Origin: Streptomyces endocoffeicus
Lineage (GTDB): Bacteria > Actinomycetota > Actinomycetes > Streptomycetales > Streptomycetaceae
Direction: 5' to 3'
Assembly: GCF_016741935.1 (NCBI RefSeq)
Contig: NZ_JAERRG010000004.1
Span: 434,001 to 498,000, forward strand
DNA length: 64,000 bases
The notes under the pieces are model-generated. The model had not been told where the DNA came from and made no database searches. It saw only the letters and a program-made list of their open reading frames with translations. Made by a program: the position numbers and the translations under genes. This document shows positions 44,101 through 55,300 of the stretch, one piece after another. How positions within the stretch are numbered: position 1 is the first letter of the stretch; each line of letters opens with the position of its first letter.

Positions 44101-44706
44101 TCAGCCGCGGCTGGGCACGATCACCCGCCCCTGCGCGGCCCCCTCGACGACCTGCGCATACGCCTGGGCGACGGTCTCCACCGGGGTCCCCTCGGCGGGG
44201 TCCATGCCCAGCTTCTCCAGGGTTTCCCGCACCCATCCCGGGCAGATCGCGTTCACCCGCAGCCCGCGCTCCATCTCGATCGCGGCGGCCCGGACGAAGG
44301 CGTCGAGCCCCGCGTTCACCAGCGCGCCGAAGGCCCCGCCGGGGGTGGGCTTCTCGAAGACCCCACTGGTGAGGGTGATGGACCCGCCGTCGCGGAGGTG
44401 GTGGAGGGCCCGGCGCACAAGGGCGACCTGGCCCAGCAGCTTGGCGTCCAGACCGGTGGTGAACTCCTCGTCCGAGGCGTCCCCGCCGAGCGGGGTGAGC
44501 GCGCCGGAGGCGGCGCAGCAGACGACGGCGTCGACGTCCTGGACGGTCGCGAAGAGGTGGTCGAGAGTGGCGGGGTCGGCCATGTCGACGCGCACGGCGC
44601 CGCCGGCGCCGGTGCGGGAGGCTCGTACGACCTCATGCCGGCCTTCGAGGGCGTCCGCCACGGCACGCCCGATGGTTCCTGTCGCTCCGATCACGATGAC
44701 CTTCAT
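44101..44706 (-). CDS. Short-chain dehydrogenase/reductase
   Basis: 201 residues in the classical SDR fold: MKVIVIGATGTIGRAVADAL (the glycine-rich NAD(P) loop), VVCCAASGALTPL, a Ser in GSITLTSGVF, and ICPGWVRETLEKLG near the end. The usual Tyr-x-x-x-Lys is not obvious, so the activity may differ from classical SDRs. It lies upstream of the reductase on the same strand, 110 bases away, but the TetR operators lie between them, so it is probably a separate transcript. Confidence 0.82.
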   Translation of the reverse strand: MKVIVIGATGTIGRAVADALEGRHEVVRASRTGAGGAVRVDMADPATLDHLFATVQDVDAVVCCAASGALTPLGGDASDEEFTTGLDAKLLGQVALVRRALHHLRDGGSITLTSGVFEKPTPGGAFGALVNAGLDAFVRAAAIEMERGLRVNAICPGWVRETLEKLGMDPAEGTPVETVAQAYAQVVEGAAQGRVIVPSRG

Positions 44707-44773
44707 GCGGCTCAGCGTGCCGGAGCGCGGGGCACGCTGCCTGGCCCTGTGAGAACCAGGCAGCGGGGGCGGG

Positions 44774-45358
44774 TCAGTCGCGGGGGAACTCGTCGGTCTT
44801 GAGGGTCAGGTCGACGGCGGTGTTGGTCAGATCCACCTCATCGCCGAAAGACACCGTGCGTTCGTTGACGTAGGCGCCATCCTTGGGCTCGGTGAACAGA
44901 TGGCACCTGCCGGTGTAGGGGTCAATGATCAGGTAGACGGGAACCTCGGCAGTGGCGTATGCCCCCTTCTTGAGGCCGTAGTCATTGGCCCCCGTGCGCT
45001 TCGAGATCACCTCGGCCACGAACTCGACGTCCTCATGACGCCACAGACCCCTGGAGTTCTTGACGGCGCCCTCGGCGATCAGCGTGACATCGGTCGCGAA
45101 GCCATTGAGATAGCCGGGGTAGTCGATGCGGACATCCGACTTGATCCGCTTGCGCGGGTACTGTGTACGCAGCTGCTCGACGACGTCCAACGTGATGTCC
45201 CACTGCGTGTCCCGCTGCGGCGACATGAAGATGTTCCCCTCGACAATCTCAACCTTGATTCCCTCGGGGACGTTCTCGAGCCACTCAAACATCATGTCCA
45301 AGGTGAGCTCGTCGCTGCTGTCGGCCATCTCGATCCTGTCAATCGCCATGACGGTCAT
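44774..45358 (-). CDS. Uma2-family (DUF820) putative endonuclease
   Basis: About 194 residues of the Uma2/DUF820 family. The PD-(D/E)XK core is visible as KVEIVEGNIFMSP, FATDVTLIAEGAV and VEFVAEVISKRTGANDYGLKKGAY, the last with the Asp/Glu/Lys set. The restriction-nuclease fold is common in Streptomyces, but its natural target is unknown. ATG 45358 is preceded by GGGGAGGAGC. It is followed by an SDR gene on the same strand. Confidence 0.85.
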   Translation of the reverse strand: MTVMAIDRIEMADSSDELTLDMMFEWLENVPEGIKVEIVEGNIFMSPQRDTQWDITLDVVEQLRTQYPRKRIKSDVRIDYPGYLNGFATDVTLIAEGAVKNSRGLWRHEDVEFVAEVISKRTGANDYGLKKGAYATAEVPVYLIIDPYTGRCHLFTEPKDGAYVNERTVSFGDEVDLTNTAVDLTLKTDEFPRD

Positions 45359-45436
45359 CGTGCCGCTCCTCCCCGCCGCAGGCACAGCACCCGCGGCCGG
45401 TTAGTCCAACGATACGCACGGCCGACAGGTCACGCG

Positions 45437-45473
45437 TGGCCCGGAATCCCGTTCGACACGGGATTCCGGGCCA
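45437..45473. terminator. Terminator downstream of lon
   Basis: TGGCCCGGAATCCCGT (45437-45452) and ACGGGATTCCGGGCCA (45458-45473) form a perfect 16-base-pair stem with loop TCGAC. Confidence 0.85.
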
Positions 45474-45494
45474 CGGCGCCACCGGCAGCGTCCG

Positions 45495-47912
<2,418 letters not shown>

Positions 47913-47933
47913 GATCTCCCCTTCGGCAGGCAA

Positions 47934-47954
47934 GTTGAGTCACGAGGACTCAAT
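47934..47954. promoter_or_regulatory. HAIR (HspR) operator of lon
   Basis: GTTGAGT-CACGAGG-ACTCAAT matches the HAIR consensus CTTGAGT-N7-ACTCAAG with perfect TTGAGT/ACTCAA arms. An extra half site, ACTCAAT, lies at 47967-47973. Confidence 0.85.
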
Positions 47955-47968
47955 AAGTCAATGCCCAC

Positions 47969-48910
47969 TCAATGCGCGGAGGGGGTTCCGGTGTTCCCGG
48001 AGGCTCGTTCGCTGTGAGCGAAGCCGGGCGGGGCGTCGTCGTTTCGCCGTGACCGCGGGCGCCACCTGGTGTTTCGCCGGACGTACGGCCAGGAGAGAAC
48101 GCCGAGCAGCAGGGCGAAGCCATGGCCCCAGCCGGTGAGCGGATCGAAGTCGACGAGGATCCCGGCGGTGAGCGCGAGGCCGACCCCGCCGAGCAGCGCC
48201 CACCGGCGCCGGGGCGACAGCAGTCCGGCGAGCGCGGCGGCGCAGGCGATCAGCCCGTAGCTGACGCCGTAGTCGAGGCGGCGCAGCGAGCTGTCCGGGA
48301 GGTGCCCGGCGGCCACGGAGACGGCCACCGGGACCTCGGTGAGCAGCGTCGCCAGCACATGCCCGAGCAGGAACACCCCGGCGGTGCGCACCCCGCCGAG
48401 CCGCCGCTCCAGCGCGCCGAGCACCAGGGGGAAGGCGGCCAGATACGGCGAGGTGATCCCGCCCACCGCCCACAACGCACTGACCAGCAGGGTCAGCAGC
48501 GGCCGCTGGGAGAGGTGGGACACATCGGTACTGGAGCCCGCGAGCAGATCGCGCACGGTGCCGGGGTCGCCGAGGCGGGCGTAGAGCCCGGTGCCGAGCA
48601 GGACGACCGTATAGCCGAGGGTGAACGGCACGGTGCGGAGCGCGCGCGGCAGCGAACGCGCCAACACCGTCGTGCGGCGCCCGTGCCCCCACCCGGCCCC
48701 CGGCACCCGCGGCGTACTGGCCCCGACGGCCGAGGGCCAGCCGCAACCCGCCACCCGCCGCGCATCCGCCGGGCCGGTGCGCGGACCGGTCGGGGCGACG
48801 GCCCGGAGGTCGTCCGGGTCACCGCCGTCCGCCGCTCGCGCACCCGGAACGGCCGACGCGTCCGTCCCTCTTACCGATGTCGTCAACGCCCGCCTTACCG
48901 ATGTCGTCAA
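47969..48910 (-). CDS. Rhomboid-like membrane protein
   Basis: Up to 313 residues; start uncertain (TTG 48910 gives a long Arg/Ala-rich tail, and several GTG codons follow). Six or more membrane segments follow (TVPFTLGYTVVLLGTGL; LLTLLVSALWAVGGIT; AGVFLLGHVLATLLTE). RLDYGVSYGLIACAAALAGL supplies a possible catalytic Ser, and GWGHGFALLLGVLSW a His, as in rhomboid intramembrane serine proteases. It begins just upstream of lon and reads in the same direction, ending 57 bases before the lon start. Confidence 0.7.
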   Translation of the reverse strand: MTTSVRRALTTSVRGTDASAVPGARAADGGDPDDLRAVAPTGPRTGPADARRVAGCGWPSAVGASTPRVPGAGWGHGRRTTVLARSLPRALRTVPFTLGYTVVLLGTGLYARLGDPGTVRDLLAGSSTDVSHLSQRPLLTLLVSALWAVGGITSPYLAAFPLVLGALERRLGGVRTAGVFLLGHVLATLLTEVPVAVSVAAGHLPDSSLRRLDYGVSYGLIACAAALAGLLSPRRRWALLGGVGLALTAGILVDFDPLTGWGHGFALLLGVLSWPYVRRNTRWRPRSRRNDDAPPGFAHSERASGNTGTPSAH

Positions 48911-48999
48911 CGCCCGCGCCCCTTCCCCACTCCCACCGCCGCTCCCCCTGCTTCCCGCTTATCCGCCACGACCGCGACAACAACCAGGACGCCGTGAGT

Positions 49000-49028
49000 C
49001 ATGTCACGACGCCTCCAGCTGTGACATG
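49000..49028. promoter_or_regulatory. Inverted repeat between rhomboid-like and methyltransferase-like genes
   Basis: CATGTCAC (49000-49007) and GTGACATG (49021-49028) are perfect eight-base arms, 13 bases apart, in a gap between divergent genes. Candidate operator for an unknown regulator. Confidence 0.5.
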
Positions 49029-49155
49029 GACGACGCCACACGACGCCACACCACGCCACCGCACGGCCCCGGGCCACCGTGAATCCGTTGGACCAGCCGG
49101 CCGGGACGGCGCGAGGATGGCGGGGTCAGGAACCACCCGGGAGGACCCCACACCC

Positions 49156-49884
49156 ATGCAGCCGCAGCCGCCGTACGACCTCCACGCCGCCGCCGACGAC
49201 CGGCCGGTGACCGTCGACCGCCGGGAGGGCCCGTACGGCGAGGTGGTGCTGCGGCGGCGCGGTGGCGGGGGACCGTCGGCCGACGCCGTCTTCGAGATCA
49301 TCGCCAACGGCTGCTTCCTCATGGACACCTCCGACGGCCGCTCCGAGCGGCTGCTCATCCGTGCCGCCCTTGACGCGCTGCCCGCCGACCGCCCCTCCCC
49401 CGCGCTGCTCATCGGCGGACTCGGCGTCGGGTTTTCGCTGGTCGAGGCGGTGGCGGAGCCCCGCTGGGGGCGGATCGCGGTGGTCGAGCGGGAGGCCGCG
49501 GTGATCGACTGGCACCGCGCGGGACCCCTGGCGGCCGTGACCGCCGGGGCACTGGCCGATCCGCGCACCGAGGTCGTCCACGCCGATCTGGTCGAGTGGC
49601 TGCGAACGGGCCCGCGGACCTATGACGCGCTGTGCCTGGATATCGACAACGGCCCCGACTGGACCGTCACCGAGGACAACGACGGCCTCTACTCCCCCAC
49701 CGGGCTCGCGGCCTGCGCGGCGCGTCTCGCGCCGGGCGGGGTGCTGGCCGTATGGTCGGCGCAGCCGTCGCCCGCGTTCGAGGAATCTCTCCGGAATGCC
49801 GGGTTCACACAGGTGCGTACGGAAGAGGTCGCCGTTGCCCGGGGTGTTCCCGACGTCGTGCATCTCGCGGTTCGGGGCGCGTAG
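49156..49884 (+). CDS. Spermidine-synthase-like methyltransferase-fold protein
   Basis: About 242 residues from ATG 49156 (MQPQPPYDLHAAADDRPVTV), with GGGAGG upstream. It has the Rossmann fold of spermidine synthases and related methyltransferases: PALLIGGLGVGFSLVEAV (SAM-loop), IAVVEREAAVIDWH, YDALCLDIDNGPDW and LAPGGVLAVWS. Substrate residues specific to polyamine synthesis are not evident, so the substrate is unknown. The frame extends 93 codons further upstream but that part overlaps the regulatory gap. Confidence 0.82.
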   Translation: MQPQPPYDLHAAADDRPVTVDRREGPYGEVVLRRRGGGGPSADAVFEIIANGCFLMDTSDGRSERLLIRAALDALPADRPSPALLIGGLGVGFSLVEAVAEPRWGRIAVVEREAAVIDWHRAGPLAAVTAGALADPRTEVVHADLVEWLRTGPRTYDALCLDIDNGPDWTVTEDNDGLYSPTGLAACAARLAPGGVLAVWSAQPSPAFEESLRNAGFTQVRTEEVAVARGVPDVVHLAVRGA

Positions 49885-49988
49885 CAAAGCCGCGTACGCT
49901 GGCTTTACGCTTGCTTGCCTACCAAACGCGGCTGAGCGATGACCAGGCGCGAGCCGCGGGTTTCACCGGAAGACGCAGGGGCGGGCGT

Positions 49989-50729
49989 ATGGAGCAGACT
50001 CACAACGGTCACAACGGGACCGCCACGACCACCCCTGGCGCACAGCGCCGGGTCCTCGTCGTCGAGGACGATCCGACCATAGTGGACGCCATCGCGGCCC
50101 GGCTGCGTGCCGAGGGGTTCCAGGTCCAGACGGCGGGAGACGGTCCGGCGGCGGTCGACACGGCCGAGGCATGGCAGCCCGATCTGCTCGTCCTCGACGT
50201 GATGCTGCCGGGCTTCGACGGTCTGGAGGTCTGCCGACGGGTGCAGGCCCGGCGGCCGGTGCCCGTGCTCATGCTGACCGCGCGCGACGACGAGACCGAC
50301 ATGCTGGTGGGGCTCGGGGTCGGCGCCGACGACTACATGACCAAGCCGTTCTCCATGCGCGAACTGGCCGCGCGGGTGCATGTACTGCTGCGGCGGGTGG
50401 AGCGGGCGGCGCTGGCCGCGCACACCCCGCGCAGCGGGATCCTGCGCCTGGGCGAGCTGGAGATCGACCACGCCCAGCGCCGGGTGCGGGTGCGCGGCTC
50501 GGATGTGCACCTCACCCCGACCGAGTTCGATCTGCTGGTCTGTCTGGCCAACACCCCGCGCGCGGTGCTCTCGCGCGAGCAGCTGCTGGCCGAGGTGTGG
50601 GACTGGGCGGACGCCTCGGGCACCCGCACCGTGGACAGTCACATCAAGGCGCTGCGCCGGAAGATCGGCGCGGAGCGGATCCGTACGGTGCACGGCGTGG
50701 GCTACGCCCTGGAGACCCCGGCGGCATGA
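49989..50729 (+). CDS. OmpR-family response regulator
   Basis: 246 residues. The receiver domain has acidic residues in VLVVEDDP (26-28), phosphoacceptor Asp70 (LVLDVMLPGFDG) and Lys119 (DDYMTKPF). The C-terminal DNA-binding winged helix is LTPTEFDLLVCLANTPRAVL and TVDSHIKALRRKIG. It overlaps the following sensor kinase by four bases (ATGA), so they form one two-component system. The signal is unknown. Confidence 0.92.
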   Translation: MEQTHNGHNGTATTTPGAQRRVLVVEDDPTIVDAIAARLRAEGFQVQTAGDGPAAVDTAEAWQPDLLVLDVMLPGFDGLEVCRRVQARRPVPVLMLTARDDETDMLVGLGVGADDYMTKPFSMRELAARVHVLLRRVERAALAAHTPRSGILRLGELEIDHAQRRVRVRGSDVHLTPTEFDLLVCLANTPRAVLSREQLLAEVWDWADASGTRTVDSHIKALRRKIGAERIRTVHGVGYALETPAA

Positions 50730-52075
50730 CGAAGGCCCGCTGGGCACGCAGGGTCCCCAAGGTCCGGGCAGGCGCGGATCCCCGGGCGTGGGCACGCCGG
50801 GGCTGGGCGCGCAGGGGCTGGGCGCGCAGGGCTCCCCAGGCCTGGGCGGACAAGGCCCCCAAGCTCTGGGCACGCGGGGTCCCCAAGGTGTGCCGGCCGC
50901 ACGGGGCCCCCACGGGCCGGCGGGCGTGGTCCCGCGCCACCTGGGCCCGGATCTGGGAGGCGCTGCGCCCCTTCGATCCGTACCGCTCGGTCAAGGCGGC
51001 GCTGGGGGCGCTGGTCGTCGGCTCGGTGATCATCACCACGCTGCTCGTCTTCGCGGCGATGCACTCCGACACCGAGCTGCGCGTCATCACCATCTTCTCG
51101 ATCATCGCCTCGCTGCTGATCACCCAGTTCGTGGCGAACGGGCTCACGGCCCCGCTGGACGAGATGACCGAGGTCACCCGGGCGATGGCCAACGGCGACT
51201 ACACCCGGCGGGTGCGGGCGGCGCAGCGCGGGGACGAGTTCGGCGACCTGGCGTCCGCGTTCAACCGGATGGCGGCCGATCTGGAGGCGGTGGACACCCA
51301 CCGCAAGGAGCTGGTGGCCAACGTCTCGCATGAGCTGCGCACCCCGATCGCGGCGCTGCGGGCGGTGCTGGAGAACGTGGTGGACGGGGTCTCGGACGCC
51401 GATCCGGAGACCATGCGGGTCGCGCTGAAGCAGACCCAGCGCCTGGGCCGTCTGGTGGACCAGCTGCTCGACCTCTCCCGCCTCGACAACGGGGTGGTGC
51501 CGCTGTACACGCGGCGGTTCGAGGTCTGGCCGTATCTGGCCGGGATCCTCAAGGAAGCGAGCATGGCCAAGGGGGCGGAGTCCCATTCGGGCGCGCACAC
51601 CCGTAAGGACGTCCATCTCAACCTGGACGTCTCGCCGCCCGAGCTGACCGCCCACGCCGATGCCGAGCGGCTGCACCAGGTGATGGCGAACCTCATCGAC
51701 AACGCGGTGAAGCACAGCCCGGCGCACGGCCGGGTGACCGTGCGCGCCCGGCGCGGTGACGGCCCGGAGAGCCTGGAGCTGGAGGTGCTGGACGAGGGCC
51801 CCGGCATCCCGGAGGCGGAGCGGCACCGGGTCTTCGAGCGGTTCAACCGGGGCGGGCTCTCCCCGGACGGCTCGGTGGACGGCCGGCGGCGGCCGGGGCC
51901 GGGGCCGGGCAGCGACGGCGGCACCGGTCTGGGGCTGGCGATCGCGCGCTGGGCGGTGGATCTGCACGGCGGGCGGATAGGGGTGGCGGAGTCCCCGCGC
52001 GGCTGCCGGATCAAGGTCAGCCTCCCCGGGCCTGCCCCGGAACCCAAACAAGGCACCCCCAGAGATCAAAGCTGA
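50726..52075 (+). CDS. Sensor histidine kinase, partner of the 49989 regulator
   Basis: 449 residues. An unusual basic N-terminus (residues 1-80) carries repeated WARR/GWARR units. Two membrane helices follow (ALVVGSVIITTLLVFAA, 95-111; ITIFSIIASLLITQFVA, 121-137), then HAMP (141-190), a dimerisation helix with His202 (NVSHELRTPIAALR), N box (ANLIDNAVKHSP), G1 (DEGPGIPEAE) and G2 (GTGLGLAIARW). The short loop between the helices leaves little room for extracellular sensing. ATG overlaps the regulator's stop codon. Confidence 0.92.
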   Translation: MTKARWARRVPKVRAGADPRAWARRGWARRGWARRAPQAWADKAPKLWARGVPKVCRPHGAPTGRRAWSRATWARIWEALRPFDPYRSVKAALGALVVGSVIITTLLVFAAMHSDTELRVITIFSIIASLLITQFVANGLTAPLDEMTEVTRAMANGDYTRRVRAAQRGDEFGDLASAFNRMAADLEAVDTHRKELVANVSHELRTPIAALRAVLENVVDGVSDADPETMRVALKQTQRLGRLVDQLLDLSRLDNGVVPLYTRRFEVWPYLAGILKEASMAKGAESHSGAHTRKDVHLNLDVSPPELTAHADAERLHQVMANLIDNAVKHSPAHGRVTVRARRGDGPESLELEVLDEGPGIPEAERHRVFERFNRGGLSPDGSVDGRRRPGPGPGSDGGTGLGLAIARWAVDLHGGRIGVAESPRGCRIKVSLPGPAPEPKQGTPRDQS

Positions 52076-52143
52076 AGTAAAGTCGATCCTGTCGCGCACA
52101 TACGAGCGGCAGGGGTGCACGTCTGCGCTGCCCCGCGCCGGAG

Positions 52144-52171
52144 GAAACGCACGAAACCTCGTGTGTTTCCC
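52144..52171. other. Hairpin between the two-component operon and kgd
   Basis: GGAAACGCACGA (52144-52155), loop AACC, TCGTGTGTTTCC (52160-52171); 11 of 12 pairs. It may end the kinase transcript or regulate kgd; it is not followed by T residues. Confidence 0.45.
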
Positions 52172-52313
52172 GGTGCGTCATGCGCTGAAACCCGCCAATC
52201 AATGTGACTTGCGCGACGATGACCAGTGCGACCTGCACGTAAGGGTCGAAGAGGCGTAGCCTTTATTCCCGCTGTCCACCACCTTTAGGAAGCGGAAGAG
52301 GGCGGTTGCCGCC

Positions 52314-55300
52314 GTGTCGCCACAGTCCCCCAACACCTCGAGCGTCTCGACCGATGAACAGGACGGGCAGGGAAGTAACCCTGCCGCTGCCTTCGGCCCC
52401 AATGAGTGGCTCGTCGACGAGATCTACCAGCAGTACCTCCAGGACCCGAACTCGGTCGACCGAGCCTGGTGGGACTTCTTCGCCGACTACAAGCCGGGTC
52501 AGGACACCGGCTCCGCGGTGGCCAAGCCACCACAGGGAGTAGCCGCGAGCGCCGCCCCGGCGGCCCCGGCCACGCCCGCCGCGGCGGGACCGGCGGAGGC
52601 CAAGCCCGCCGCCCCGGCCGCGAAGCCCGCCGAGGCCAAGCCGGCCGCCGCGGCCCCCGCCGCTCCCGCTGCCGCGCAGCCCGCGGCGGCGCAGCCCGCG
52701 GCCCCCGCCGCGAAGGCCGCTCCGGCGGCCCCGGCGAAGCCCGCACCGGTCAAGCCGACGCCGGCCGAGCCGACGGTCTCCAAGAAGGAGCCCGCCGCGC
52801 CGTCCGCGGGGCCCGAGCTGGTCACGCTGCGCGGCCCGTCCGCCGCCGTGGCGAAGAACATGAACGCGTCGCTGGAGCTGCCGACCGCCACCTCGGTGCG
52901 TGCCGTCCCGGTGAAGCTGCTGTTCGACAACCGCATCGTCATCAACAACCACCTCAAGCGCGCCCGCGGCGGCAAGGTGTCCTTCACGCACCTGATCGGC
53001 TACGCCATGGTGCAGGCGCTGAAGGCGATGCCCTCGATGAACCACTCGTTCACCGAGAAGGACGGCAAGCCGACCCTGGTCAAGCCCGAGCACATCAACC
53101 TCGGTCTCGCCATCGACCTGGTCAAGCCCAACGGCGACCGCCAGCTCGTCGTCGCGGCGATCAAGAAGGCCGAGACGCTGAACTTCTTCGAGTTCTGGCA
53201 GGCCTACGAGGACATCGTCCGCCGCGCCCGCGCGAACAAGCTGACGATGGACGACTTCACCGGCGTCACGGCCTCCCTCACCAACCCCGGCGGCATCGGC
53301 ACCGTCCACTCGGTGCCGCGGCTGATGCCCGGCCAGGGCCTGATCATCGGCGTCGGCGCCATGGAGTACCCGGCCGAGTTCCAGGGCACCTCCCAGGACA
53401 CCCTGAACAAGCTGGGCATCTCCAAGGTCATGACGCTGACCAGCACCTATGACCACCGGGTGATCCAGGGCGCCGCCTCCGGCGAGTTCCTGCGGATCAT
53501 GAGCCAGCTGCTGCTCGGCGAGAACGACTTCTTCGACGAGATCTTCAAGGCGCTGCGCATCCCCTACGAGCCGGTCCGCTGGCTCAAGGACATCGACGTC
53601 AGCCACGACGACGACGTCACCAAGGCGGCGCGGGTCTTCGACCTGATCCACTCCTACCGGGTCCGCGGCCATGTCATGGCCGACACCGACCCGCTGGAGT
53701 ACCGCCAGCGCAAGCACCCCGACCTGGACATCATCGAGCACGGGCTCACCCTGTGGGACCTGGAGCGCGAGTTCGCGGTCGGCGGTTTCGCGGGCAAGTC
53801 CATGATGAAGCTGCGCGACATCCTGGGCGTGCTGCGCGACTCGTACTGCCGCACCACCGGCATCGAGTTCATGCACATCCAGGACCCCAAGCAGCGCAAG
53901 TGGATCCAGGACCGCGTCGAGCGCAACCACGACAAGCCGGAGCGCGAGGAGCAGCTGCGCATCCTGCGCCGGCTCAACGCGGCCGAGGCGTTCGAAACCT
54001 TCCTGCAGACCAAGTACGTCGGCCAGAAGCGGTTCTCCCTGGAGGGCGGCGAGTCCGTCATCCCGCTGCTGGACGCGGTGCTGGACGCGGCCGCCGAGTC
54101 GCGGCTTGACGAGGTCGTCGTCGGCATGGCCCACCGCGGCCGGCTGAACGTGCTGGCCAACATCGTCGGCAAGTCGTACGCGCAGATCTTCCGCGAGTTC
54201 GAGGGCAACCTCGACCCGAAGTCCATGCACGGCTCCGGTGACGTCAAGTACCACCTGGGCGCCGAGGGCACCTTCACCGGTCTGGACGGTGAGCAGATCA
54301 AGGTCTCGCTCGCCGCGAACCCCTCCCACCTGGAGGCCGTGGACCCGGTCCTGGAGGGCGTCGTCCGCGCCAAGCAGGACATCATCGGCAAGGCCGGCAC
54401 CGACTTCACGGTGCTGCCCGTCGCCCTCCACGGCGACGCGGCCTTCGCGGGCCAGGGCGTCGTGGCCGAGACGCTGAACATGTCGCAGCTGCGCGGCTAC
54501 CGCACCGGCGGCACCGTGCACATCGTGATCAACAACCAGGTCGGCTTCACCGCCGCCCCGGCCGCGTCCCGCTCCTCGATGTACGCCACGGACGTCGCGC
54601 GCATGATCGAGGCGCCGATCTTCCACGTCAACGGCGACGACCCGGAGGCCGTCGTGCGCGTCGCGCGGCTCGCCTTCGAGTTCCGCCAGGCGTTCAACAA
54701 GGACGTGGTCATCGACCTGATCTGCTACCGCCGCCGCGGCCACAACGAGACCGACAACCCCGGTTTCACCCAGCCGCTGATGTACGACCTGATCGACAAG
54801 AAGCGCTCGGTGCGCAAGCTCTACACCGAGTCGCTGATCGGGCGCGGCGACATCACCCTGGAAGAGGCCGAGCAGGCGCTGCAGGACTTCCAGGGCCAGC
54901 TGGAGAAGGTCTTCACCGAGGTCCGCGACGCGGTCTCGGCCCCGGCCCCGGCCGAGGTCCCCGAACCGCAGGCGGAGTTCCCGGTCACGGTCCAGACGGC
55001 CGTCTCCCAGGAGGTCGTCAAGCGGATCGCCGAGTCCCAGGTCAACACCCCCGACCGGATCACCGTCCACCCGCGGCTGTTCCCGCAGCTCCAGCGGCGC
55101 GCGGCGATGATCGAGGACGACTCGATCGACTGGGGCATGGGCGAGACCCTCGCCATCGGCTCGCTGCTGATGGAGGGCACCCCGGTCCGCCTCGCCGGCC
55201 AGGACTCCCGCCGCGGCACCTTCGGCCAGCGCCACGCGGTGCTGGTGGACCGCGAGACCGGCGACGACTACACCCCGCTGCTGTACCTCACCGAGGACCA

